64,000 nt of DNA from Rhynochetos jubatus (lineage: Eukaryota; Chordata; Aves; Eurypygiformes; Rhynochetidae), in the NCBI GenBank assembly GCA_027574665.1, contig CM050652.1:6242589-6306588 (forward strand), given 5' to 3'. This document shows positions 23,856 through 34,582 of this stretch, one piece after another. Each line of letters begins with the position of its first letter. Positions within the stretch are counted from its first letter, which is position 1. Made by a program: the position numbers and the translations under genes. The notes beneath the pieces were generated by a model. That model did no database searches and was not told the DNA's origin. It was given only the letters and a program-made list of their open reading frames with translations.

Positions 23856-24991
23856 AGATTAGTTTACACTGGTTTAATGCAGAACCAGTGACTGGAGGAA
23901 GACACACGCTAGTAACATGAATTTAATGTTATCCCCAGTTTAGCAGAAAAAAATTACTTAATGCATTTTTTCCTTTTTTCTTTTTGCTTTATTTAGGAGT
24001 TATTAGGTTGAGGGAAGAAAAAAAAAAAAAAACCACATCAAGAGCAATTACAAAAAGGAAAAAAGGCAGCAAGCACAGTTCTCTGAACCTATCAGACCCA
24101 CATTTCCAGTGTTGTGGAAAGTACAGTCCTATACAACTTCTTACACAAATAGATAAATTGAGTAACATGAGCTTGATAATGCACAGAATATTAGTGATAA
24201 TTGCTTGGAAGCTTGTATCACTGTCGCATTCATCTTTTTCACAAACATCAGAATGAAGTTTACCTCTTCTTCTTAATCTCTCAACATTTCATCTGTCGTT
24301 GGCCAACTCAGTCTCTGCTCCCACTGCCACCCAAGATGTTGCACGATAACTGATGTCTGCATTCAAGAGGCTGCTGTCCACAACAACCTCAAAAAATTAG
24401 GATTCTTTTCCATGCAACTGTTAGAGAGGCCTCCAAACATCACCTTTTCTGTGTTTAGTTTTCTATAAAGGGCATGATTGTTTGTGTGCTCCAAGTGCCT
24501 GTAGAAGTGATCCAAGCCTTGAAGTCCATTTTTCTGTTTAGCAGGAAGACCACTGTGGTTTGTGCACGTCAGCTTGGCTGCTGCTGTCTAATGTGTGAGT
24601 TGTAAGCGTGAAGCGTCATGACTCCTTCAAGTGGCTCGAGTGCTGGGAAACTGCCTTGAAAGCTGTCAAACCAGCCAAAGCGTTGTTTCGCAGACGTGAT
24701 CTGTCACTAAAAAAATCCTTTCAGCCAGCAATTGCCTCAAATAACAAACTCGCTACCTGGGCTATCTGACCAATTTCTATTCATAGGGTGGGAGAAAAGG
24801 AAAGTGCGACACTGGGGAAAATTACTTGCTGGTAATTTCTTGTTGTTATCCTGTTCTTTTCCCATACTGTTTTCCTTCTTTCTTGCCTGTCTGGGATGTT
24901 GCTTGACAGATGTTTCCTTCTTATCTCGTTCTTTCTTTATTGCTCTGCCAGTAGTATCTGATTGATAGAAAGTGGGCAGGCTGATACTTAC
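23856..24991. other. Unique non-coding stretch with an A15 run
   Basis: An A15 run lies at 24018-24032, followed by mixed sequence without a recognisable retroposed body upstream. The pyrimidine-rich plus strand at about 24845-24960 gives a Lys/Arg-rich open frame on the minus strand that continues from the candidate exon above 24992. Confidence 0.45.
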
Positions 24992-25062
24992 AATACCATC
25001 CTTGGCTGATAACTCTTTTGCCACCTTTTTTAAGGGAGCTGGAGTCATTGCTCCCTTTTTGA
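24992..25062 (-). CDS. Candidate coding exon (71 nt), gene unknown
   Basis: On the minus strand a long pyrimidine tract (cctactttctttttcctgct) precedes attagcagaaatcag|, then 71 nt open in one frame, then ATT|gtaagtatc, a strong donor. The peptide begins KKGAMTPAPLKKVAKELSA and goes on KDGI. It is Lys/Ala-rich and looks like a nuclear or linker segment, but I cannot assign it. The exon would enter after 2 nt of a split codon and exit in phase 0. The same frame stays open past the donor to 24737 (103 codons from the ATG), again Lys-rich because the opposite strand is a pyrimidine tract, so an unspliced reading is also possible. The frame could equally be a by-product of that tract. Confidence 0.25.
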
Positions 25063-28000
25063 CTGATTTCTGCTAATAGAGCAGGAAAAAGAAAGTAGGA
25101 TAAATTGCTCTGTGGTAATTATTATTCTTATTTAGCATGGAATTTTAGTAAAGCCTGAATAAATTTGAGCAAATCCTTGGCTTTATGGATCTTTTACTTT
25201 AAACATTTAGCTGGGCTGGGAGCTGGATTGAGCTTAAACAATGATGTAAAAAGATTTAGGGCAAAAGTTTAAGACCTCCTATTATTTCTATAAATAAGCC
25301 CTACTGACCAAATTGCTAGTCATGTTAGAAGCGTCACCCTTTTGCCTGGCTCCCAATGCTTATCCTAGTGCTGCATATCTCTGGTCCTGATCTTCGTTCA
25401 GTAAAACATCGTGCAAGTCAACAGCACAATTTGTGTGAAACAGGACCATTAGTTGGGGATACAGAGGAGACCTAGTGGTCCTCCTAGGTATAAGAGAAGC
25501 ATATTTATTGCTTTCATTGCAATTTAGGAGACAATTTTTGTCTTGATGGCTCCTTAAACTATCTGGAACCTATAAAACCACTTATGTGGGGAAATTCTGC
25601 TGAGTAAGAAATGGAGACTGGTCCAAATCGCTACAGTGCCTAAAGCATTGGGAGTAATCTCTGTAAGGATTTTTGTCACTGTATTTCTCTTTTATCACTT
25701 TATTTACTATATGTCATTGCCAGTACACCCCGTTCATCTGTGATTAATAGGATAATTTCATTCTTGACTTAACTGGGACTCTGCATAGTAAGAAAAATGT
25801 GGTGGTTGTATTGCTTTATGTGATAAGAGTTGTATCGTGTAAGCAATTGGGGAAACATTCTGCCTGCATGTGTTTATTACAGTGCAGTACTTTGTAAAGT
25901 CCATTTGAATTGAACAAGGCTTTTGAACTATTGATTTAGCTGGCACTTTGTGCTTTGAGAATAATAAACAGTTGTATGTAGGCAGTGGCCTATTAGAGAT
26001 AGGAGGCTGTCTGCTGGCATATGTAATGCAACAACCAATGTCAGCTGCACTGATTGGGAGCAGTAATGAATATGGGAAAGCACAAATTAAACAAAAAAAA
26101 AAAAAATAAAAAGAGCTTGAATTCAAACTGCCTGAGCAGGAACATAGAGGGCATTTTGTCCCAAGGCTGGCCTTAGGTATACAGGAAATCCCATAATGTG
26201 TTTTGCAACAGCGTATACTTTGCTGAATTAATTTACACTGTTTAAATAGACTTAGAAATCGACCTAATAGGAGAATAGCATACGTATTTATATTGTGTAG
26301 ATACATGTTTGTATGGGCTAACCTTCTCCTTCTGAAAGATTTACCTGGAAATGAAGAACTATGAAACATATTATCTGGAAATTTTGTAGCCACCTTAAGT
26401 CTTTGTAGATTATTTATGAAGTTTGCAGCATGATGATAGAGCAGTTCATCTTAAATCTTTCTGCTTACTAATGTGTCTGAATTGACTTTTCCCCTTTATC
26501 AATGAATGGAAGAGAGGGTTGCACCCACTAAGATGAAGCAGACAGTGAGGCAAAGCTCACGTGGAGATAGGTCAAAATTGCTGTGGGGTAGTGGGGATAA
26601 TCTTTTTGTCTCTGGGAACTCCAATGACTAATGAACACAGATCAAACCCTCAGCACCGTGTTCCCTTACTTGTGGGGGTTTTTTTCTTTTTTGTTTTACC
26701 TCAAATGCCTGCCTGAAACAACATCCATTAAAAGTGTAGGCGCTAGCTTTATAGAGGACGATGGGCCACATCACGCTGTCACTTTGGAGGCAGAACTCCC
26801 ACAGACTTCAGCGAGCACTGCTGGGAACCAGATGGCATGTCTTGGCCCAGCCGAGGCGTACGAAGCCGAACCCAGGCAAGAGCAGCCTGTTCGGCAAATC
26901 CTTTTGAAATTGGGGTAAATTCTTGCAGCTTTCTGTGGTCTAGCCTGGATTTCAAATAGTGGGACTTTTTTTTCTTTCATTCTGTAGCATCCTGCCGATC
27001 TGCTGTGATTAAAAATGGTGCTCGAGCCTTGCTGCTGGTGGGAGGTTTCACACGGTACCTGCATGTGGAGTGGATCCTCTGCTTAATCTGCAGCAGGTGG
27101 AGGGAATAAAGCGGTGTGTTCACCTGGTGTACATTTTTATATATTTAAGTGTAGCAGTTTGTGACAGATTTCAAAGTAACCAACTTTATATTCATAAAGA
27201 AGCTCCGAATTCAAACTGGTGGGTTCTTTTTTCCTTTCAGATTTTATTTTTGGCCCCTCCACAGAGACCCAGAGGCACCAGCAAGTGTAACACATCATGA
27301 ACTTTTAAGGGCCCCAGCTTTTTTTTTCCCCTTCATTCACCGTGTGCCTAAAGTTAACCACGTGCTTAAGAGCTCTGCTGGATCAGAGGTGAAATCCAGC
27401 AAGTCTGATTCATTTCTAGCACAAGCGAACAGAAATTAAGGACTGTCAGTGGGGTTTTGGTAGCCGCAATTGTTTAGGGTTCTGGAGTCCCTGGGTAAAA
27501 CTGTTGGACCGTATTGGATGTGCAGAGTTCACAGTTAACCTGCAGTAGCTGCTTTACACTTTTTTATTTGATGGTACACTCTCCATAGTCTGTCTGAAGC
27601 ACTGAACATAGACCGGTCGCCATCTTGATCCAAAGCATGCAGGCTGTTAGCCGTGGAAGATTTTGGGGTTTTCCTGTGGCATTTGAAATCTGGATTGGTT
27701 TTATTTTGGCCTTCCTGCTTGTGTTTGGGTTGGTTTTGCTGCCCTCGCACGCTGTAAGATGCTCTGCAGCCTTTGACAATTGCAATGAAGTGTTTGCATG
27801 TAAATGACTGACCACAGGAAAAACGTGCTGTGTGGTTGTTCCTGCCATGTTACGGGAGCCAGGTTTTGGTTTGCTGCTCCTTTTTTTTCCCCTTTTCTTT
27901 TTTTCTTCCCTCTGTTGCACTGAAGACGCAAGAATTATATAGTTGAATTGTCTGTCAGCCCCTATTTTTTCTCCTCTTGTCTCTGTGGCTTTTTAAGCCA

Positions 28001-28676
28001 GTGAATATATTTTAACTAAATTTGACAGGCACAGAGGTCTCAGATATATTTAATTTCTGCCAGTTTCATAAAAATAGTGGGCTTTGCAGAGGAGAAAAAG
28101 TAGTCTTTACAAGGAAAAGTCAGAAGATCAACCTTTATTCAGTATTCAAAACTTTGTGTGGGAGGGCAACTTCGAGACATAAATCAATGGGCAACGAGGC
28201 CCCTTCGGTTCTGCCGTTCACCAAACCCCTCGTCTTTCTCCCACCTCTCCATTTAGCTGAATCATTAGGAGCAGACACGGCATAATTCTCTGTCTGAGCA
28301 CTGTGGGGTGACATAAGATGAATGTGAGCTGTTCTAGCGTTACACTGGATGCAAAAGGCAGTTGGGGAAACTAAATTCAGATTCACTTAGTATTTCTGGA
28401 TGGACTTTGGAGCCAGGGAGGGCAAGGAAATGGCCCCGCTTAAATGGTGTGTGCGCTTAAAGTGGGTGAGCACAGGAGCGGGTCAGGCAGGCTGATACTG
28501 TCTGTGTGTGTTTGCAGTGCCAATTAATTACATTTCTTTGTAGCTTGGTAGTGATTTCATCCAGGGGAAATGAAAAGACGTGCATTTAAATAACGGTCTG
28601 TGCGTATAGGTAATTTCTGGGCCTGCCAGTGAATGCCAATTTTGTTATTCAATAAGTTATTTCTCACCTCTTGCAG
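25063..28676. other. Unique stretch with one very long open frame
   Basis: A 211-codon minus-strand frame (25758-26393) is the longest in the window. It is Cys-rich with one hydrophobic segment, but the A14 run at 26093-26106 supplies its Phe run and no domain is recognised. The rest of the stretch shows nothing identifiable. DNA at about 25980-26090 looks slow-evolving in composition but cannot be tested here. Confidence 0.4.
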
Positions 28677-28735
28677 CTGTCTGGCAGAGGACAAGTGGAA
28701 GTTTTGTGAACTTCTGCGTGATTTGCCCAGTGAAG
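28677..28735 (+). CDS. Candidate internal coding exon (59 nt), gene unknown
   Basis: A good acceptor (ttatttctcacctcttgcag|) precedes 59 nt ending AGTGAAG|gtacaat, an acceptable donor. Only one frame suits a coding exon by content. After one base it reads CLAEDKWKFCELLRDLPSE, an amphipathic, helix-like peptide with two Cys and two Trp/Phe positions. The exon enters after 2 nt of a codon supplied upstream and leaves 1 nt (phase 1). The 36-nt candidate at 48404-48439 starts in the matching phase and would continue ...LPSE-E-RLPQNYLEHYQ. I do not recognise the protein. A weaker reverse-strand exon reading overlaps (gtgag donor at 28664-28668 on the minus strand), so strand is not certain. Confidence 0.35.
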
Positions 28736-30811
28736 GTACAATCTGTTTTTGTACGTCTCTTCAGTCCCTAATCACTGGATAAAAATCTACATTTATTTTT
28801 GTGAAATAATAGGAAACAGAATGATCTACATCTCATTTTTTTTAAAAAAAAAAAAGGTCTAAAGGTATAAATTCTTCATGGATGTGAATCCAACTCTAAA
28901 AATGAATCGAAGCTAAGGAAATTTTTCTGTCAAAAATCTGTGGATTTGCTTTTTTGTTGTTCTCTACTTCTGGCTGCCGTTCTATGAGACGGCGCCTGTT
29001 TGGAGGTGTTAATCTATACATAATGAAACTTCAGAGAACTCACGTTCTATATCTGTACTGCTCCAACCGTTCTTTGCGATTCCTGTGAATGCATCTCACA
29101 TAATAACCAAAGAAAATAGCGCAAAGCCTGTGATTAGAAACCTAACAAGTAGAGCTTATATAGCGATAGCTAAGAAAGGTACCATTCACATGTGTTGGCT
29201 TTTTTATACAGCTCAGCAAGCCATATCAGTGCTTTAGCTGGGGTAGAAAACACTTTAAAACAGAGTACAGGAATTTGATCTCTATGGCTCACTTTGAAAA
29301 CTGATCTTTTCCCAGTGTTTTCTCTTTTTTCCACTGGAAGCTCTTTTTGAAGGTGCAAGACCTGTTACATTAGCCAGCTTAATCTTTTTTCCCCATCCTG
29401 CGTAAGTCAGTAAAGTCAGAACCTTTCAGGTAAACAGCACTGAAAGATTAGTACCATTAAAGCACAGCTAATACCGGTGTTGAGTCAATGACGGGGTGTC
29501 TTATAAAATTACAGACTGTTCCTTATGCACTAGACTCATGCTTAGACTTTTCTGTGACATTGTGCATTTGTTACTTGCCAAATAGGAGCGAAGGTGCAGT
29601 CTAGGTCAAAATAACTTGTATCACAGCAGTCTGTGGCAGGTAGACACAAATATGAGCATAGTAAGCAGCAACTGAAGTGGCAATGAGCTATAGCTGAATA
29701 TTGCAATATATTGGTAACTTGTCCACCAGGTTGTTATGTATGTTCTGGTTTCACTATTCTACGTGGGTTTTGGGGAAAATATGGCTTTATGAAACAGGCC
29801 TGATGTACTAAAATCTTTTATGTAATGGATAAAATGCTTGTGTTTTGAATTTTATTGTTTGATGGTAGAGGAGGCAGAATAGAAGACTTTTTCTGGAGGG
29901 AAGGGTATACAGACAGATCGAAATAACCAGAATAAAGGAAGCTGGGGCAGAGGAATATGGCGTAATGAGGGAGAGAAAAGCAAGAGGAGGTAAGGGCGAA
30001 TGGAATACTGGGAGTAAACCAGACTAGAAGAGATTTAAACATAGAAGAAGTTGAAAAGACACATTACTGGCAGTGAAACAAGGAAGGGCCACTGAGACTT
30101 CTGCCAGGAAAAGAAGTGGAAGTATGGAGATAAACCTCAGCAGTGGAAGAGAAAAAGCAAGAACATCAGTCAGCTTGCTGGGTTTTGTCTGCTTTTAAAA
30201 AGATGGGTAAAATCGCATGCATGTTGATTGTATTGGAGTACGAGGGGAAAATTTCAGTAGCTGATAGATGATAATGTAACTGTCACTGTTTTGCGTGTGG
30301 GGAAATGTCCTCAAAGTTTATAAAAGTGTTCTAATTTCTAGTCTTTCCTATTTAATATACAAAGAGTTTAGGAGCCTAATAGCCTTAATGTCACTGTGGG
30401 GTGTGAATTTGGTGTTAACTCAAGGAGTGTTACTCATGAGAGTCACCACCAAGAACTTCCTGAAGCATTTGGGGTTCCCTCGGAGGTGTCTCCCACAGTC
30501 CCGACCGGACCTGGCCCCGTGTAACTTATGAGATCTGACAAGATCATAGCCTGGGGTGGGAATGGCTTCTGCAAAGAGCTCCATAGTTTCAGGGAATAGG
30601 ACGGATTGGGGTCAGGCTGACAAGATCTAAGTTGACACACGTTTCATGAAATGAAAAGGTCACGTTTCAGTGAAAAAGAAGTAGGGTTTTTGTTTGTGGG
30701 ATTTGTCTTTTGGCTTGAATTTCACTGATGGCAGTCTGGTCCACAAACATGAGTGAATGTGGCCAACTTTTGAGTATCAGGGCTTTTGTAAGAATTCCAG
30801 GTGATTACAAC
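28736..30811. other. Unique non-coding stretch
   Basis: AT-rich DNA, with A/T runs near 28838-28855 and a purine-rich segment at about 29860-30160. On the minus strand, AATAAA-like signals occur near 29850, about 1 kb past the stop of the 30812-31042 candidate. Such signals are common by chance in DNA this AT-rich. Confidence 0.4.
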
Positions 30812-31042
30812 TCATTCATCTGGTATGTCCCCCTTGTTTGGATACATCAGTTCACTCCACATCTCCCACAGCCCGCGTATTTCAGGAGTCTTGCCCATGG
30901 CTTCATAAACTAATAACATCCTTGAAAGCTTTGAATCCTTTAGTGGGATGGCAGAGCTGCTCTCATACCCCTCCTTCTCAATGGATTCAGCTGGGAGAAA
31001 GTCTTGAGATCTCTGGCTGTCTGAGAAAGCTCTCACTTTGTC
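30812..31042 (-). CDS. Candidate terminal coding exon (76 codons plus stop), gene unknown
   Basis: On the minus strand, aaaattttatagcag| is followed at once by 76 open codons and TGA (30812-30814). The frame just upstream of the acceptor is closed by TAG, so the open frame starts almost exactly at the splice site. The peptide is balanced, with charged and aromatic residues spread throughout: DKVRAFSDSQRSQDFL near the start, EKEGYESSSAIPLKDS in the middle and LVYEAMGKTPEIRGLWEMW before the C terminus ...GDIPDE. No signal peptide, membrane segment or known motif is visible. The frame remains open for about 20 further codons after the TGA before a second stop, which would also suit a decayed longer coding sequence. 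The acceptor's pyrimidine tract is T-rich but weak. I do not recognise the protein; an old retrocopy or chance are alternatives. Confidence 0.28.
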   Translation of the reverse strand, partial: DKVRAFSDSQRSQDFLPAESIEKEGYESSSAIPLKDSKLSRMLLVYEAMGKTPEIRGLWEMWSELMYPNKGDIPDE

Positions 31043-32852
31043 CTGCTATAAAATTTTAAACCTAAACAATCAAGGATATTAAATGAGATATAAGGAATTT
31101 TTTTTCCTTGTATTAAAACATGCCTGGTTTTATCTATTGAAACACTTAGGGCATCACCTCAAAGCCCTAGCTGTGCTCTCTGCTGTCTGTAAATGCAAAA
31201 AAAAGCTGATTCGGGCTCAAATATATATATAACCTGATGTAACTAGAAGGAGTTCTCACTAATACCGGCTCCCTAGCTGGAAATAAACTGTTGTAGATAT
31301 CTTTACTGTGGACAGGAGGGTTGGAGGTTTCTTTTTTCTGCATTTCAGACTGCTTTTAAAGGACTTCAGCTGATCGCTGGTTTTATTCTTCTCAGTACTT
31401 TTCTCTTTGGCATTGATTTGTTTACAGCACTTGTAGTTGCAACCAATTTCCACCTGCCATAGAGGTGCAATGACTTAAGTTGGATCCCATACATAAGGAG
31501 TCCATAATACCAGTTTGAAATACAGTACCCCCTAAGGTACGTGTAGTAAGATCCTTAACGCTTTCATTCGGTGTTCCTAATTCTTCCCTTGTGCAGTTGA
31601 TGTGGTCGCTCCAAACAGTTGGTACCAGGAAGATAAATGGTCAATTTTCCTAAACACACCTGCATTATGATGCTATTGAAAGTTGGCTGCCCAAATGGTA
31701 TTATTGAGTGACAATATGTTCTCCCGCCTATATTGCAGTTCTCCTTGCTGGAGTGGCAAATAGAAACTTCCATTTTTGCCTTGTTTGATCAGAGCAATCA
31801 GCACACCAATAACATCTAAAAGATGAGCATTTCCCTATTCAAGTGAATGTGACAGCAGCAAATCTCCACTCCATGGGCAAATGAGTTGTGCTTGGCATTT
31901 TAATGATGCGGTAGGTTAGCCAGGTTATAATTGTCTTTAATTTGTACTTGCACAGCTGTAACATTCACCTGAACATGAGCGGCACTGGGAGAAGTGGAAA
32001 ATTCTGTTGCACTTTTGAAAAAAAGAATCAAAGAAACAACTTCAGATCTCATATTTGAAACAGAATATCCTGCTGATGGACCACGCACGTTGGTATCAGT
32101 AGGATTTTTTTGATCCATAGGGCTGAATGATCACTGCAAGTACTAAGCACAAAAAAATCAGTTCCGTGGTGGAAAGCATGTAGCTTTTCTTTTATTTTAT
32201 CTTTTTATTTTTCTTTTCCAAGAGCGTTTCAGAATGCTCAGCCCGTTTCCCTGCTGAATGGTACGTTGAATTCTTGTTCTTCTGTCTGCTATCCACAGAG
32301 AGTTGGACATTTTTTTAACTGAGGTTATCTGGGGTTTTGTCTAGTTCAGATATTTTTAATAACGGAAAGAAGAGACTGTCCTTCCCACCCCACCCACTAC
32401 TGCACCTTTTTACTGTAAAATATAATTTCCTTCATGAGTGATGGCCATAATAACCAGTGCAGGCCTGTGCAGCACTCCTGACACTTCTCATGACCTTGTA
32501 AATCAAGGCTGTGTTTTCTATTCCATTTTGTCCTGCAAACTTCCCCTCTTTCTTTGCAGAAGCTGTTGCAGGAAATACCCATAGGCTTTGATTTCATACT
32601 TGCTGCTGCATTTTTTGTTATTTTTCAACTTCTGCAGTGAATGGTTTTTGCTCTCAGTGTTTCTGTTCTGTAGGAGGGAACTGTGGGTGGTTACAGCTGT
32701 AACGTGTGCTCCGTAATCTCGAAGCATTTGTTCAAAAATTTCCCATTTGCTCTGTTTCAATTTTTAACCAGTTGAGTGGTGTATGCCGATGCCCTGGGGG
32801 AGCCTTGCTGCTCCAGCGTTGCAGGCTGAGCTGCATCCTAACAACAGAAGGA
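31043..32852. other. Unique non-coding stretch
   Basis: No repeat family is recognised. A strong acceptor (cttcccctctttctttgcag| ending about 32560) is followed by 26 open codons with a hydrophobic run and then TGA, without any other support. The rest is AT-rich unique DNA. Confidence 0.4.
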
Positions 32853-33148
32853 TGGGGCCACGCTCTTCTCAGTCATGTCCAGTGACAGGACTAGGGGCAG
32901 TGGCCATACACTGGAAAACACAAGGTTCAAACGGAACGTGAGGAAACACTTCTTCACTGTGAGGGTGACAGAGCCCTGGGACAGGCTGCCCAGAGAGGTG
33001 GGGAGTCTCCTTCCCTGGAGACTTTCCAAAGCTGCCTGGACTTGTTCCTGTGTGATCTGCTCTAGGTGATCCTGCTCTGGCAGGGGCGTTGGACAAGGTG
33101 ATCTCTAGAGGTCCCTTCCAACTCCTAACACTCTGTGAATCTGTGAAC
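32853..33148 (+). mobile_element. CR1 LINE, 5'-truncated 3' end
   Basis: About 295 bp matching the avian CR1 3' portion: gatggggccacgctcttctc, gtccagtgacaggacta, ggggcagtggcc, gaggaaacacttcttcactg, gaggctgcccagagaggt-like block, gtctccttccctggagac, cctggacttgttcctgtg, ctgctctaggtgatcctgc, tctagaggtcccttccaact, and the terminal ctctgtgaatctgtgaa. It shares diagnostic variants with the copy at 8653-8860 (ccctggagactttccaaag, gtgtgatctgctctagg), so the two are the same subfamily in direct orientation about 24 kb apart. The antisense open frame of 160 codons across it is a known side effect of CR1 composition. Confidence 0.95.
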
Positions 33149-34435
33149 GCTTGGACCACTTGGCAATTGTGACTGGACCGTACAGGACCTACAGCCTCCA
33201 AAGGGAGGATATGATGAGGGATGAAGCTTGTCTTGTAAGCCGAGAAATTGCTGCAGGTGGGAATTGAGGGGAGAGCCTTCTGAAGATTTTCTTTTGTGTT
33301 TGGTTTAATTTTTCCCCCTGAGCTGCTGGCCAGCCGGTCCACAGCCCACATTTCTGCTGAAGCCCCTGGGGGAAGGCATGAGGATGTGTTAGGGAACAGT
33401 GGGAGTCATCTTATTGGTAGCCAACAGCAGAAGGGCCAAAATGCTGATTGAGAAACATGTGAGAAAAGGATACTGCTTCCTAAGAGGAAGCAGACGGCAT
33501 GAACAGCAGGCAGTTTGGATTGGAAGAGGGATTTCGGATTAGGGGCAAGGGGGAAAGAGACCATGGCTTGCCTCTCTTTACATCCACCCCGAGCATTTGG
33601 GAGCATGTAGATGTCATGTCCTCGTGTTAACAGTCTCCGCAGTCTTGTCTTTTTTTCCCCCTCCTTGTTGTGATGATGCGATATTTGCAATGAAGTTTCC
33701 TTGATACTGTTGTTATAGAGATGTTTCTCCCCTCCTCGTGCCAACTATTAAGAGCCATCATGTGCAAGAGCATTTGAGCTTATTCTTCTCCTGGCATTAG
33801 CAGAGAGATTTCTTCTCTTTGTAAGTGTTGAAATGTTTTGCAGCTTAGTTATAAATATAGCAAAATCATGTTGCTTTAGTTCCAGCATCTGGTAGGATCA
33901 CTTTAAAATATAATTGAGTAAAAATTAGAATTTAAACAGCAATTTTGTCCCTATTTTGTTACTTTAAAATGAAAAAATCCAACTTTTTTGTCATTATATA
34001 TATAAACAAATCTTTTCTTTCTTTCATGAAACTAAAAATAACTACAAATGCAGTTTCTTTCCCAAACTGCCTGCAATTTATATTAGCAGTGGCTTCAAGA
34101 TTCGAAGTGTGGATCTGCCTATTGAACAGTCCCTGAACTGATGGATATAAGATCATGAGCTTTCTCAGGGAGAGAGCCAGGCATGAAACCCTGCCTGCCT
34201 CTTGGTTACTATTATGAATGTTCAGTTTTGATTATTCTGTAAAGAAATGAAAGCCAGATGAAACGTGGGAATCTTGTTGCTGTACATACAGGTTCCTGCA
34301 CTGTAGGATGTGCACTGGGGATACAGGCATCCACTCTCTGTGTTGTTAAAATGAAGTGTTCAATCCCTCTCTTGAGAATTACATGGTAGATTTGTGGTGG
34401 GGTCTAAATTTGAAATAAAGGATGTATTTATTATC
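33149..34435. other. Unique non-coding stretch
   Basis: No identifiable element. GC rises slightly at 33149-33420 next to the CR1 tail, and AT-rich DNA follows. Nothing with paired splice sites was found. Confidence 0.4.
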
Positions 34436-34582
34436 TTTTGTGGTTTTTCTTTTTTTTTTTTTCTTTACTTTTCTGTGTTTTGTTGGTTTGTTTTTGTTGT
34501 TGTTTTGTTTGGTTTTGATTTGGTGTGGGTGTTGTCGTTGTTGTGTTTTTCCTTTCTCTCCTTTTTTCACTGTTGTTTTTTT
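34436..34582 (+). repeat. T-rich, T/G low-complexity tract
   Basis: About 145 nt almost free of A, beginning with a T14 run (about 34449-34462) and continuing in tttgttggtttgtttttg-like and gttgttgttttgtttgg-like units, with gtgtgggtgttgtcgttgtt in the middle. The opposite strand reads Lys/Asn/Thr-rich frames, which are artefacts of the tract. Confidence 0.8.

Noticed and set aside
32561..32640. Strong acceptor followed by a hydrophobic 26-codon tail
   Set aside because: No upstream exon is identified and the hydrophobic run derives from T-rich DNA.
32869..33351. 160-codon minus-strand frame
   Set aside because: Antisense translation of the CR1 tail; the copy at 8653-8860 gives the same antisense peptide pieces.
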